Of a stretch of DNA of 64,000 bases, positions 10,406-22,653 are shown in pieces. The translations under genes and the position numbers were made by a program. The stretch covers positions 4,402,001 to 4,466,000 of the forward strand of contig CP071497.1 of NCBI GenBank assembly GCA_017354895.1. Reading direction: 5' to 3'. The stretch is from Podospora comata. Its lineage: Eukaryota; Ascomycota; Sordariomycetes; Sordariales; Podosporaceae. Under the pieces are notes generated by a model that was not told the origin of the DNA, did not search any database, and worked only from the letters and a program-made list of their open reading frames with translations. Every line of letters begins with the position of its first letter. Position 1 is the stretch's first letter.

Positions 10406-10901
10406 TTTGAAGGTGTGAAAGGTGGTTGGTGCTTTTGGAAGTTAGTGTTGATGGTGATGATGGTGATGAGGAATTGTGAGGGGAAAGGAGGAGCGAGAAG
10501 GGGTGATTTATACTTTTTCTGTTAGTATATCAAGGCTTTCAGATACCATACCGTTTACAGTTCCAACTCTAGGTTCAGGTTCCGTCCCCGTAGCCCGAGG
10601 GATTGGAGTTTGACAGGTGACTAAGTTTTCAAACGGAATAGTGGACTGGGTGGGTGAGAGTCTGACTGCAGATGCGACAATTGATGATGTCCATTGCTAC
10701 CCAATGAGCTTACACGAGAGGTCTTCTTGTTTTCTTGTCTTATTCTAGACAGGAAACACCCGTTGAGTATTCTTACCAAGCCGGCTGGTTCATAAAGGAG
10801 TTGTCGGAAGCATCCTGGTTCTACTACCTAGGTACATAGGGTCTGTGTTGATGCACCTTGGACATCCATCTCCACTCACTCGAGTCAGGAGACAAAAACA
10901 A
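10406..10901. other. Intergenic region upstream of secreted-protein gene
   Basis: About 500 bp that hold the promoter of the crystallin-like gene and the upstream flank of tRNA-Ala. No gene is supported. Confidence 0.5.
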
Positions 10902-11004
10902 GGGCGTGTGGCTCAGTTGGTAGAGCGTTCGCTTAGCATACACAACCTGAATACAAGGATCATTTGTATGCGAAAGGTCCTGGGTTCGATTCCCAGCTCG
11001 TCCA
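10902..11004 (+). tRNA. tRNA-Ala (AGC) with 30-nt intron
   Basis: A complete cloverleaf folds here. The acceptor GGGCGTG pairs with CTCGTCC, including the internal T-T mismatch also known from yeast tRNA-Ala. The D arm is GCTCAGTTGGTAGAGC, the anticodon stem TTCGC/GCGAA with loop TTAGCAT, and the T arm CTGGG/CCCAG with loop TTCGATT. Anticodon AGC is at 10935-10937. A 30-nt intron (10939-10968) sits one base 3' of the anticodon, the standard position for nuclear tRNA introns. The mature length is 73 nt with discriminator A at 11004. Box A (TGGCTCAGTTGG) and box B (GGTTCGATTCC) are intact. Confidence 0.95.
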
Positions 11005-12696
11005 AACATCGTGATTCTATCTCGACAATATCTTTTTCTCATTTTATCTTTTGTGTTCATCAGATCAGCTGACGCTCGAGAGACACTATAGGCTTTGCGA
11101 AGGTTGACGGATTCGATGTTAGAACCCCTAGGTGTTGGTAACACTAAGACCAATAACGTTGCAGCCGTGTAAGACGATAAGCCTCGTGGCACAGCCCTCA
11201 TTGAACACTCGGAAGCTGACACATGCATCTACATACTTCCCCGACCAAGACTTTCGAAGCGAGCCAATAGAGTTTGCTGACTGCTTGTATTTTCGAAAGA
11301 CTGCAGTTTTGGTGAAGAGGCCTTTCGAGAACGTGGCGGGATACAGTTTCACTATTTCTCTTTTGGTGAAACTTCTAGATTAAGGCTTTGTAGTGGACAT
11401 GCGCTGACCGTGGTCCTCTTCCATGCATCTTACCTTTCAACATACCCCCCAAACAAACACATAAAGACCCGAACCCGCACAGCGCCTTTGTAACACGAAC
11501 CCCAATTCCAATCCTGACATCAGCTGATAAATTGCATCGGGCTTGGGCTTGGCTTCCATTTTTCAATTTCAGAGTGTACGAAGCTAGTCATCTTGAGTTC
11601 GAACTCGCCGGGGAATGCACCTCGTCTGCGTCGTCAAAGCGGAGAAGTACCTACCAATGCGTGGTCCACTGAAATGCCAAGGATTACTGTATCATCGAGG
11701 CCTCTGGCACAGGACGACTGTAATTGCTTAGAGCGATCAGTAATACTAGTATAACCTTTTGCCTGGCCACTGAGAGACTTCACAAGGGGCCAGCCGGTCA
11801 TGCAGTTGTACCTGGGTCCAGCCCCTTTCTCGCGGTCCTGTTGTGGCACCCCAACCCCGCACCAAGAAGCGTCATACATGTAAGTTAGCAGCATAATCAA
11901 CAGCATCTGGGCACTTACCCCAGGATCGGGAGCCCATGCATGTAAAGGTCCCAGAATGCCGCATGACACCTCAATACAACAGAGAGGCGGTAAGATCAAT
12001 GTCTGCAGCGGAGGCTTGTCAAGGCAAATTACTCGGAGTAGGTAATGACAACCTACACTCATCACGGAGTGCTCTAATAAACAACATCAATAAAAGTGGC
12101 AAGTGTGAATACAGAGCAAAATATTGAGCAGCAAAGACGGTTGAAATCTCACTCGACGAACCCATAAAGCCTGATTACCGTAGAAACACCTAGGAAACCT
12201 CGAATGGTGGTCTGGTTCGGAAGCTCGGGGAGGATCTTACCAAACCCAGCCGGAATTTTGCGGGTCTTTTGAACAAGACCCGGAGACTTCCATTGCTGGT
12301 CAGCATCCTTGGTTGCTCATATTGTTTTGGGTCTTGTGGTGTGTGCTGCCCTTTTGTCAACTCAATTCGCCACACTGATTGGAAAGCGTCAAAGCACTTA
12401 CGAGCCTTGCACACCCTCCATGATCTTATTAGTATGGAAAACGATGGTAAACGAACTCGCCTGTTCAGACTAGTGTTTTATGAAAAACGAATCTTGATTC
12501 AATAGCTGTCTTGTCTTTTGTAGACGTTGTTATTGAAGATGGCGGTGAAGACCAGCTACAAAGTCTAGTACTGTCCATCATGTATCTTGTGGGGCCGTCT
12601 GGATGTTTTTTAAAGGCTGCTGACTTAGAAAGTCTCTCAAATTACTCCCCCCTCACCACTGTTTGCAGCTGCTTGTGTCCGTCCGTTTGACTGCAT
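11005..12696. other. Gene-poor interval
   Basis: About 1.7 kb of GC-balanced DNA. Open frames are short, overlap on opposite strands and show no domain or splice pattern I trust. No tRNA or repeat is evident beyond the tRNA-Ala at its left edge. Confidence 0.45.
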
Positions 12697-14375
12697 TCAA
12701 GCTGATTTTCGGACATACTCAACGGGACCAGCATATCGAAGTCGACCTCTAACAATATAATACACCACGCTGAAGACAACCACGGTCCCATATACAAGAA
12801 TGCTCCAGTTCATCATCTCTAGCGTTGGTTCTGGCACCGGCGGGAAGAATGTCTGCGTCAAGATTAGCTTCTACCCACTGACCTAAGACTGGTGGCCTCT
12901 TACCATGATGAAGGTGAACACCAGAAATGAAACACTGAGCACATTAATGACCAGCCCTGCCCGGCCTAGATCAAAGCTCCGCGGCAGCAGTGGCTCATGT
13001 CGAATGCGCTTCACCGCGATGCAGCCACACGAGATGGCATACGACGAAAGCAACGCACCCACCCCAAGACTTGTGAGGATGTTGAACGCCTGTCATCCAA
13101 GTCAGTAGTGCCCCCCTCCGACCAGGCCCAGGACACGGGAAAGCTCACCACGGTGCTCCCTATATTGATCAACGACAACAACACAGCAAACACATACGAC
13201 GCCCCCAGCGCATTCAGCGGCAGCCCTAACCGCGGATGCACCTTGGCAAACCACCCCGAGAACGGCACGCCCCTGTCCCTCGCAAACGCCCACAGCTGCC
13301 GACTGCTCGTCGCAATGTTATTCACCACCCCGCACGAGGCCATGATTATCATGATGCACGTCATCGCCGTCACCCCACCGTAACTCCCCACGGCGTTGTA
13401 AAACACCTGGATGAACGGAATCATTGTTGGGGTCTGTAGCACACTCTCCAAATCCCCGAGAACCATGCAATAGGTAACCATCATGACGAACCCTGACACG
13501 CCGTTAAGAAGTGCTGTGGCTATCATGGCCCGCGGGAGGGATTTACTCGCATCCTGCAGCTCCTCCGCCATGTGCGTAGCTGAGTCCGGCCCAAGCAGAC
13601 TGAATATAGGGGAGAGAATCCCCACCAGGCAGGAAAGCCCGGTGTTTCCCCATCCTCCCCCGTCGGCAAAGGTGAAGAAGACGTCGTGAGCGGATTGCAG
13701 TTTTGGACCCATTGTCCACAGGGGAATCAGGACTGCGAGAAAGCCGGCCGTGTGCAGCACAAGAGCGAGAGTTTCCAACAGCGGTAGGGCGCGGTAGAGG
13801 AGGGTGTTGAGAACCATGCAGACGGTCAAAATGGCGATGACCAGCAGCGTGAGATGCCACCGCTCAGGAACATACGAAGGGTTGTTGAGAATAACCAACC
13901 CCTGGATCTGCTGCGCCAGAAGGAAACAAATCGCCGGGTTGCCGACCTGCCAGCCTAGCACGCTTAACCAACCGACAATGAAGCTGAGGAAACGCTGCGA
14001 GGATCGCGGGGCGAACTCGCTGACCCAGTGGTACTGTCCTCCTGTTGTGGGCGCCATGGAGGCCATTTCTGCCATGGTGAGGATGGCGAAGAAGAGACCG
14101 AGGAAGGCGCCGAAGTAGACCCAGATCACGCCGCCGGTGCCGCCGTTGACGAGGCCGAAGACGCTGACGTTGAGTTCTGTTTCCCAGGTTTGCATGAGAA
14201 CCATGGTGAAGCCGAAGATGGAGAAGAAGCGGAAGTTGCGGTGGAGTTGGGGGGTTTTGCCCATGCGGTACATGTCGGCTTTGTCGAGGGGGGTGCTGCC
14301 GTCGGCGATGGTGGAGGGGAGGCCATCGGGAATTTCGCCGGCTTCGCTGTCGGCGGGGGATTTGGTGTCGGGCAT
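12697..14375 (-). CDS. Amino-acid / GABA / choline-type permease (APC superfamily)
   Basis: Three exons: 14375-13149, 13089-12904, 12852-12697. The introns are 13148-13090 (GTGAGC..ACAG) and 12903-12853 (GTAAGA..GCAG), both phase 0, giving 522 aa. That is the usual length for this family. A hydrophilic N-terminal tail of about 55 residues precedes the conserved HRNFRFFSIFGFTMVLMQTWE entry to helix 1. About twelve hydrophobic segments follow, including GGTGGVIWVYFGAFLG, the family-typical MAEMASMAPTTGGQYHWVSEFAP, the conserved cytosolic loop HMAEELQDASKSLPRAMIAT, and SSRQLWAFARDRGVPFSGWFAKV. These place it in the fungal amino-acid/choline transporter branch that includes GABA permease Uga4 and choline permease Hnm1. 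The protein should act at the plasma membrane as a proton symporter; the substrate cannot be decided. Confidence 0.93.
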
Positions 14376-16393
14376 TATGATGGATGAGAGCTAGGTTTAC
14401 CTGAGGTGTTAGCTGGAGGGAAACATTTGTTGGGATGAGCTGGAGTGCAGGAAGGAGATGGTATGATATACGACGGCACACGCAAAGCACCGTGCTGCTT
14501 CTACTGCCGGTAGTTGGAGATAGGCGTGTTACAGTGCAGTCCTCGGATTGATTGAAGTGCGGTCTGTACCACCACTATTCAGCTCTCCGCGAATCAAAAT
14601 CCTGGCTCGGTGTTGTACATTGCAGCCTGCCGTGTTCCATATGCGGCATGGATGAATAATCACAGTGTTGGGCTTTCAATAGTGTCGCCTCGCTGCAATG
14701 TATGTGCTCTCGGATTTGATGCTTAGTGGTCGTTCTGCGGCTTTGAGTGGTTCCAAGTGGTTTTATGTAACAACAGCTTTACCCCAACAACTTCACGCGT
14801 CATAGTATTTGGCCATGCCATGAAAGAGATGCAGGAACTTATCGAACTGGCTCCTAGTCAACGGAGACGTCAAGGAGAAACGAGTGACAAGTACCTGTAC
14901 CCGCGTGGGACTCAAAGTCAGGCGTCCAAGGCAAAGGGTGGCGCCAGCTGCTATATTGCTGGGCTGTCGACTTTGGTAATGCCCTCCCCCATGCTTTCCT
15001 TTTGTTCGAACAGGATGCTGCTAGTGGTGAGTAGCTAACGAACACCCTAGAGCCCAGGTAGGACCCTCTGAGTTCTTCAACTAACAAACCTCGAGGACAT
15101 TCCACTAAATCGACCTTTATCCAGGGCATTAGCGGAGACCTCAGCCATTATGCTGTTTACGGACAGAAACCTAAGGAATAGGGCCGGCGATAGGCTTTGA
15201 AGTATCAATATCTTATGATGTGGTCAGCGGGAGTGGAATGTAGCAGCGGTTGGGGTTGGCATTGTTTGACACTAGATCTTGGCGTTGAGGCCGCTTTCTG
15301 GGGTTGCAGCGGGCTTCTGTCCGTAGAAGCTTGTTTACACGGATCGAATCACTTTCCTATCTTAACAGGATCTTTGTTTTTGTGAAATGAAGAATACGGT
15401 ATCACGTTGATGAGCCAGTGTGAAAGTATCTTCGTCCGGAAACTGTCTGTTTGCTTCGGACTAACCCAACAACTCTTCATGATAAGGGTAAGTGACCGTT
15501 CAGTATGACAAACGACGGGCTTCATCACAATACCGAACTCCCACAATTGTGGCATTGGGCGTGGGTTGTGTCAGAATAGTCAATTGAGCCCACTGTTGAG
15601 GAATTAATATCTTGGTAGTGGGACCTGAGCCACTGGGTTCGGCCTTTTTCCAGCCACCTGGGAAACTCACCCTCGTACAACAACAGAATTGACACCTTTT
15701 TGGACCCCATATACGATTTGACAGGTTGCCATTCCCGTTTACCTTTTCCTCAAAGAGAATGGTGGTATCTTGGCTCTTGGCGGTAGCATCAAGAAGCGAG
15801 ACTTTGGCGGCCTCAGCAAGCTGTTGATCTTGGCAGGGCAGGGCGTGATCAACGATACAGCGGTTGGAGTTGATCTCAATTTGATGTTGCTAATGGATCC
15901 CTGTGTGAGGGATAATGTGTGCTTCTCAGGGGGAGCATAAGGTTTCGCATTGCCATCCAAATCAAGCACCACCAGAGACTTATAGCTATGAGTATTTACT
16001 AACATGTGTAGATGCGAGGGCGGGTGGCTTGAATACTGCCACTTGCAAATACATGCTGGGCACATATACGGGTCCAACTGAGATGTGTGGCTGTGCCTCT
16101 GATTTCAAGGGCGGAACAGCACCGCGCCTAGACAACGTGCAGGGATAACTAGCAGCACTGCTAAGCAAAATCGGGTGTAGCATTGCGATGGGAAGCTCTT
16201 TCGACTTTACGACTCCATGATCAGAGAGATGTATAAGATTGCGGTGATTGCCCCAGGATGAAACAGTGTCATTCCCAAGATCATTACACCCTCAAGGCAC
16301 AAGAAGGGCTTCAAAGTCTCAGTCGGCAACTTTTCTTCACAATCGTCCTCTCAACCGATACGTATTGTTCGACAAAGACAAAAGACCATCAAG
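14376..16393. other. Gene-poor interval
   Basis: About 2 kb between the permease 5' end and the eight-cysteine protein gene. It carries both upstream regions. Only short open frames without recognisable features are present. Confidence 0.45.
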
Positions 16394-16996
16394 ATGCACA
16401 CCCCAATCATCATCCTCACCTCTCTCATGGCGCTCACAATCAACGCCCAATCCCACCCCATGATCACACCCGCTCCGGCCCCTATAGCCCGCCGCCAGGA
16501 CAACAGCGTTGATGAAGACGCCGACTGTTTGTCCTCTTTGGGGTATGTGCCTACCTTACTTATTGACAGCACACTCTTTGCGGTCAATTGTTTACCTAAC
16601 TAACCTCCCGCCAGTCACTACGTCTCCTGCCTGAACATAGCCATGTCGCCAGATCCCTGCATGAAGAGCGCCCACATCCACGGCGACATTGAGTGCGGCT
16701 GCAAACAGGCCTCGAGCATCTATGGGTGTTATACCTCATTTTGCACGCCCGGCCCTCGTGCCACCGACTTCGCCAGTGTTGTCGATGAGTGTGGTATCCC
16801 GTATGGTGGGGCTGCACCTACAGGGAGCCCCGATGATGATGATGATGATGATGGGAATGTTTCGGATAACGAGGATGGGCCTACCCGGACAGGAGGGGGT
16901 GTTGTTCCGACAGAGACTCCTAGTTCTGCTGGGTCGTGGAAGGCTGGTGTTTGGGGGTTGGTGGCGATTGGGGCTGTTGTGGGGATGTTGGTTTAG
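16394..16996 (+). CDS. Eight-cysteine (CFEM-like) GPI-anchored secreted protein
   Basis: Two exons, 16394-16542 and 16615-16996, with an intron at 16543-16614 (GTATGT..CCAG). The product is 176 aa. Residues 1-20 form a signal peptide (MHTPIIILTSLMALTINAQS). The mature part starts with a short Pro-rich stretch ending in RR, a possible Kex2 site. It then has eight cysteines within about 65 residues, spaced like a CFEM domain and including a C-x-C pair (ECGC) and PDPC. An acidic run of seven aspartates from a GAT microsatellite (16832-16853) follows, then a Thr/Ser/Pro-rich spacer. The last ~17 residues are hydrophobic (AGVWGLVAIGAVVGMLV), preceded by small residues, as in a GPI-anchor signal. 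The product is likely a cell-surface protein; some CFEM proteins bind haem or iron, but the usual Asp ligand cannot be assigned. Confidence 0.85.
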
Positions 16997-17165
16997 GTGT
17001 TGATTTCTAGGGATGCCCGACGTTGAGGAGCTGTGGAAGAAGCTTTGTTTTTAATTGAGTGCAGTGCACTCCTCTCTTCGCACAAACAAACTTCTTGATT
17101 CAAATTACACACCCAGCGCTAAAGACGCCTTAACAATGGTACAACCGGGGTATCCCCCCTTCCCT

Positions 17166-18638
17166 TCACTTCTCAACCCTAAACTCAGTCGTCTTCACAA
17201 TCCCCCTCAACCCCCCCTCCTCGCCTCTCAAACCTGCAGGCAATATCAAATCCCTCTCATCATCACTCCCCTGTCCCTTATCCGCCACCCCAACCCCGCC
17301 CTGAACAATTGTCTCTGTCTCCCCCCCACTCGTAATCTTGGTGCTTCTGACCGCGGGTGAGCGGACGTACTCCATGTGCAACGCAGTGGCATGATTTCCC
17401 CACTTCCCTCTCTTCTCCCCTGTTAAGAGCTCAATAAACTGTCGTTCTTCGAGGTCAAGCTCGGTGTTTTGTCGGAGGTAGGCGGCTCGAATGCCGTTGA
17501 CGCTCGTGTCTCGTCCCGGGTGGCGTGAGTGGAGGGGTAATCGGTCGAGAGCCTTGCCGGCGCGGTAGTAGTTTGCTTCGCGGTAGGCGATGGGGGAGAG
17601 GCGGAGGAAGCGGCCGAGGAGGGGGCGAAGGGTGGGGGCGCAGGCGGCGATAATGCCTATGTCTAGTTGAAGACTGTTGAAGTGTTAGCAGATGATGAAT
17701 AAGGGGATGAAAGGAGGTGGACTCACGAGCCGAAGAAGGGGGCGTAGGGATAGAATGTGCCGTCGGTGTTGTTGACGTAGGCGATGATGTAGATTCCTTT
17801 CGCTATCCCCAGACCAACAGCGCTACCACTCCGTGAGTTCTTAGAGCTGTGACATAGAGGATGGAGGATAGCTTACAAGTAGCCGCCACTCAGAATAGCA
17901 ATCAAATAAATCCGAAGCCTCCTCTGCAGCTGCAGGCTCCAAATGAGTGGAATCGGCAGCGTGGCAAATGAAAGGTCGGTAAAGATGTTGCATGCCGTGT
18001 TGAACAGTCCGAAATTCCTATACATGACCTTTCCATAACACTTTGGCTTGATGTCCGGATTCCACTGCCCTGAAACCGGTTGACATCTCGTCATGAAGGT
18101 GATGAAGGCGAACAATGTGTAGAAGACGGTGAACGTGATCAGGCCCCAGAGTATCCATTTGTACCACTTTCCCCTGCTGAGGCGTAACAGCGAGAGGGCG
18201 ATTGAGATTTTGAGGAAGCCAAAAGCGAAGGAGGCTTCAATGACGGATTGGAAGAACTGAGCTTCGAGTAGGATCTTCCACCTGTCTCGTGGGATGGTGT
18301 CGGTGTGTTGGCCGTAGCCATTGTGGCAGCCTACTATCCAGGCGGCGAGACCTCCTATGCCGCAGAGCTGTGCTTGTCAGCCTCTGTCAAAAAGAGGACA
18401 GAATAAAAGAAGGAGCCATAGGACCTACCACGGCCAACACCATAAAGATATCATCCTTCCCAAACGACCTCACCACGATCGCCCTTGTGTAGAACCGGAC
18501 GAGCGCCGTGCAGAACGCGAGACTCCAAACGACGCAGACGACAGCGATGAATACGTTCGAGTTACTCTCTGCGGCGCGGATGGGGTCGATCTTTTGCCCT
18601 GTGATGGTGACCTCTGCGTCGTCGTCCGACGATGACAT
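17166..18638 (-). CDS. Rhodopsin-domain integral membrane protein (fungal, Pth11-like class), four exons
   Basis: Exons 18638-18429, 18367-17877, 17828-17727, 17673-17166. The introns are 61, 48 and 53 nt, all GT..AG. The third acceptor was chosen at 17674 because it restores the frame into LQLDIGIIAACAPTLRPLL, which is conserved in the family. The product is 436 aa. Seven hydrophobic segments begin at VFIAVVCVVWSLAFCTALV, followed by the family hallmark GKDDIFMVLAVV in the loop between helices 1 and 2. A Cys pair in the large extracellular loop (TRCQPV...KPKCYG) and NIFTDLSFATLPIPLIW in helix 5 also match. A ~150-residue cytosolic tail follows. Family members are fungal plasma-membrane proteins related to Pth11; none of the sequence suggests a ligand or retinal binding. 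A second, shorter family member lies at 34.2-35.5 kb. Confidence 0.92.
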
Positions 18639-20411
18639 GACGATGGTCGCAGTTGAGATGAACGGTGATGATAATCCTTTATGGCGACGTCGTGTGCCAG
18701 GCGAAGCTAAAGCCTTGCAGCAGAAGCATCACCTCGACGCAGCGCTGGCAAGAGACGGGGCGATGACACCAAACGATGCCAGGGTCCCAGAAATCCAAGA
18801 AAGGGGAAAAGGAAAGAAACGCAAGCAGGGGAAAAGGCTGGGGTTGACCGACTGTTAATGCTATGGAAGAGCGGCCCTCGGTTGGGGTACCGACCAAGCG
18901 ACGGCAGGCCGCCCAAACGAAAGCCCATTCATCCATCCGCTTCTATACTGTCTCGACACCATCTCGCTGCTTGTTTTCCTCTTGTTGGTTGGGCATCGGA
19001 AAGCTTTGCATGCGTCTTCACGTCGGGCCCATTTTCGGCACTGCTCCGCAATAAATTCTAGATTGGAAATCTGGGGAAACACAACGTTGACGGTTGCTTG
19101 ATGTAGTCGTGCATTGGAAGAGGGGGCACCATTTGACCAGTCAGTGGTCTTGGTACCGCTCACTCTCCGATCCCCTGCCCGATTCGTATGGAAATATCAA
19201 TCAAGCAATCATTTAACAACTTTCAAGCTATCTTGGCGGTCTTCAAATGGCAAACTCTTGGTCGGGAATGTGCCGGCACTGGCATCTCCTCTTTGGCTTG
19301 TCCAATGAATGGGGGAGGAGGGGGGTGTGTTTTGGCTAAAGTCAACAGGTGTTTGCCCCCCTTTTTGGCTGTCCCAGCTCGTGCAAAGTTCGCAGTGCAA
19401 AAGGCACGGCCTCCACCATGATTGCATTCTGGATATCAGTTTCATTCTTTAGAAAATATACTGATTCAAGGTACCGGACCTACGTACTGACATCAGCGTG
19501 CGTTCTTCGCGTCGTATGTTTGAACAGGGCATATGCCAGCACCTTACTGCTTTCTGGTTTGTATTAGCAATCTACCTAGGTTCTTGTGCACCTTTTGTCT
19601 CTTGAAGTTCCGAGTGCTGACTGTACATGTACCCAGCCCAATCAGCCAGCTTGCAAGCTGCCCAATTTGAACACGGCGGAGGAGGTTGGAGCTATGACCA
19701 CTTGTTGGGTGGTAAAGTGCTGTGAATTGCTACCGTCGTACTGAACCAAACATAGGCCCCAAAGTTCCGGATCTTGGATAGAGACGATACAGAGAGGTGA
19801 CTGGACGAGTCTGACGTGCAAATGCCGTCTGACACTGTGACCTCAGCAGGGGCTTGAGCGCGAGTGTGTCTCTGTTCCACGTACAAACTAACTCAAACTC
19901 GTTCACCTTCCTGCAAGCACCTGAGAGGGCGGATGGAGAGCCTGATTTGCCAAAATGAGTAAGATCTTTCTGCTAAAAGATGTCAAACTGCATTCGTTGC
20001 TGTGGGGCATCCCAATTCTCAAAAAGATGCATCTCTTCAGAACACCCTTACCTATTTATTGACATTTTCGGCCTCGACTTCAAGAAATGAGAGGCTCCTC
20101 TGAATCTGAGAACTGCTTTTTGATCAAAGGCTCTCTCCGAGTTCCACACATCGTGAATCAGTAGTTTTATAGCACTGGTAAAATCCAAAGGAACTAGCTC
20201 GGAGCCGATCATGAGGTCGTGAATATCAACTCACTGTCTCTTCATCGATATCCCCGGGAACCTCCCAGACACTCGAGTATGATATTTGCTCCAAAAATGG
20301 CAGATTCGATATGTTCAGTTTTTACTCCACTCACTCCGAAGACGGTATGAAATATCATCTTCAGAATAACTGCAGTGCTCTTTTGAACCTGAACTCTTAA
20401 CACTCACAGTG
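18639..20411. other. Gene-poor interval
   Basis: About 1.8 kb with only short overlapping open frames. No domain, RNA gene or repeat is recognised. Confidence 0.45.
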
Positions 20412-20790
20412 ATGACTCAAAGCAAGACCACCGCCTACCGCGTTCTCTTACAGCCAACACGCGCAGCCCAACACAAAGCCCTACCTACCCCCTATTCCGC
20501 GACCTATAGAACCTTCACAGTGAGTGCTCTCTTTTCGTGCGTGAGTGACCCTGGCAACCAAAAGCACCACTTTCGCGGCCAAGACGGCGAAAACTACACC
20601 CTCGAGACAAGAGCCCGCGGAACTGTTCACGCCGGAGCCCGTATCCGAGTCTCTTCCAGATCCGGGCGTGACCGGTATGACGCCCAAGGGTGCGGCAGTC
20701 ACAGGCGGGTCTCCACACGAGACCGGGACAGAACACACAGTCGGCAGAGGTCTTCAGCCAGAAGAAGCAGTAGGAGATGTTGAGTGCTGA
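20412..20790 (+). CDS. Putative small gene, model uncertain
   Basis: The ATG at 20412 starts a basic, Ala/Thr-rich N-terminus ending ATYRTFT. This could be a mitochondrial presequence, and a GTGAGT donor directly follows at 20520. A second frame is open from about 20548 to the stop at 20790 and reads as acidic, Pro-rich protein (TPEPVSESLPDPGVTGMTPKG). The original frame also stays open to 20783 as an Arg/Ser-rich tail. Which one is used depends on an intron whose acceptor I could not place in phase. I do not recognise the product. It may be a small mitochondrial protein, or not a gene. Confidence 0.3.
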
Positions 20791-21211
20791 GTGGACGGTC
20801 AATACAAATAGAAGATCACAACAAACCACACCGCCAGCTGTTTCACTGTGCCCTCCCGTACAGCTGACAAAACGCCAACGACCCGACTGCCACATAGGCA
20901 CGCCCTTCAGGGTTACGAACTTTGCCAGTCCCTTCAAGGACGTAAAAACCCCATGGCACATCCCCCCTTAAACTCCAGTCTTCCGTGTGTATATTTGAGG
21001 AACACAAACCACAAACTCAGCTGTTTCTTCCCTGCATTCCACACTCAGCTTGTCACCGAAATCACCCAACCATCTTTCTACCTAACTTACTAACAGCCTC
21101 AGCATTCCCCAAAATATTCGCCGGCCTCTCCTCAGCGCATCGATAGCTCAGCCTTCAAACGGCTATTCAACGCGCCTTTGAAATCACCCATAATCTTCAC
21201 CAGCCCATCAC
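20791..21211. other. Intergenic
   Basis: About 420 bp, C/T-rich on the plus strand, with no supported gene. Confidence 0.45.
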
Positions 21212-21638
21212 TCACTCACTCAGCGCCTTTACAAGAATGTACCTCTTGAATTTCTGCACCACTCCCCGGAAATCCTCATGTTCGTGGACGGTACCGTCCA
21301 TCAACCTATATTTCCCAGTGGCTTTATCGAGGCTGGGGAAAAAACTCAGTTTCTTCATAGCGGTGGTGGGAGTGCACGCAGTCTCTCCAGGCGATGAAGT
21401 AGCTGGCAAAGTGGAATTTAACGGGGGGCTTGGTGGTAGGTGCTGTTGAAGCCGCGGCTGAAGGCATTATGGCTGAGGGATATGTGGGAGGCTTCGGTTG
21501 CGAAGGGGTTATCCTGAATAAGGTAGAAGGCATGAAGGGGTTGTTGGATATCGTGCTTACTTGACCTGTTTGGAAGTTTGGTGTTAGGATCAGTGACAAG
21601 GGAGTGTCGGTATATATTGGAGGGCTGGTGAGTGCCAT
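21212..21638 (-). pseudogene. Hemerythrin-like (HHE) domain gene with frame breaks
   Basis: Reading the minus strand and allowing frame changes gives a recognisable fungal hemerythrin-like protein. An N-terminal YTDTPLSLILTPNF is followed by NPFATEASHISLSHNAFSRG. Then come the iron-ligand region HSHHRYEETEFFP and, near the end, a VHEHEDF segment with a closing helix KFKRYILVKALSE. No single frame covers this. The frame changes near 21,580, at a run of six C near 21,426, and at a run of six T near 21,343; one base fewer in each homopolymer would rejoin the neighbouring segments. The C-terminus ends at 21,212, about 140 residues in total, shorter than intact members. Either this is a decayed gene or the assembly has homopolymer errors. 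The His/Glu ligands of the HHE motif are still visible. Confidence 0.7.
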
Positions 21639-22258
21639 TACGACTGACGGGAACGATGCTAGTTCAGATTTGAGGCTGCCGATTGAAAATGAGATCTTTC
21701 CAAAGACGTGGGAGCGTTGGGATTAGGCTGATTTGAGGCTACTCGCTGCCTTGATAACCACCATCACGTAAATGACACGGGGTTGTATGGAATATAATTT
21801 GATGGGCTACTTGAAGAGAAACGATCCAATTACTTGTCGGTTCATTGGTCAGAAAGTATCATGTTGGAAGCTTTGGCATTACCAACAAGCTCTACTGTTC
21901 CTCATGGGAACCTGACCTTCTGGTTCAAGTCGAATTTCGCGAACCACAATCTAGAGGGGGCCGTTGGGCACAAGTTGGATCTTGGATGCGAGTACACAAA
22001 ATTTCTTGTTGGATGTGCACACGTCAGTGCGAAGCGACAGTTTGTAATTTCCATCTAGTTTATCTATGCAACCCTGAAGCCTCCAATCTCCCATCCTTGC
22101 ACTACAAAGTTCAGTCCAGGGCAGAATCTATATCTCATCTACACCTCAGCAACACCGCCTTAGGTTTCTCTTTCCAAGTATGATTTCATCGTGTTATGGT
22201 CGTGGTGAGGTGTTGTTAAATGTGTTACGACGGGAGCGGCGGCCTCTAGCTGCTGGGT
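21639..22258. other. Intergenic
   Basis: About 600 bp with small open frames only. No family is recognised. Confidence 0.45.
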
Positions 22259-22653
22259 TTAACGATCTTGGGGTCCAAGACTCGTAATAGCAACAGTCTC
22301 GGTAGAAAGAGGAGGGGATGTGAGGGCAGGGAACGAGGTAATAACGAATGTCTCCGTGACAAAACTGGTCTCAATTGGCAAAATAGTGGTGACGGTAAAC
22401 CACTCGGTGCTGAAGCTTGTCGCAACAGGAGGAAAGGAGGTTACAGTGATGATCTCGGTCGAGTAGACGGTCTCAACAGGAAGCACCGAGGTGACGGTAA
22501 AGAATTCAGTACTGAAGCTGACAAGGCTTGAGGGAGGAGCATCACAAAGGACAGTGACGGTGGCGGTGGGAAGGAGAGTTTTTGTCTTCGGATGCCCCAG
22601 GCGGAAGCTGGGGCAGCTGCCAAGGCAGTCGCGAGGAGGGTGATGAGAAGCAT
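22259..22653 (-). pseudogene. Secreted Val/Thr/Ser-repeat protein with one-base frame break
   Basis: The ATG at 22653 opens a signal peptide (MLLITLLATALAAAPASAWG) ending near a dibasic site RRQ. That frame runs into anomalous sequence after about 25 codons. The adjacent frame, entered at a run of five A near 22,586, carries a coherent C-terminal part to the stop at 22,259. It consists of four to five degenerate repeats of about 16 residues built on STE-x-x-TVTS-x-x-PV-x-T. One extra A in the run would join the two, giving about 131 aa. Such Thr/Ser/Val repeats are typical of extracellular, O-glycosylated fungal wall or surface proteins. The frame break may be a true mutation or a homopolymer error like those in the neighbouring hemerythrin gene. 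No GPI signal is seen. Confidence 0.55.
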
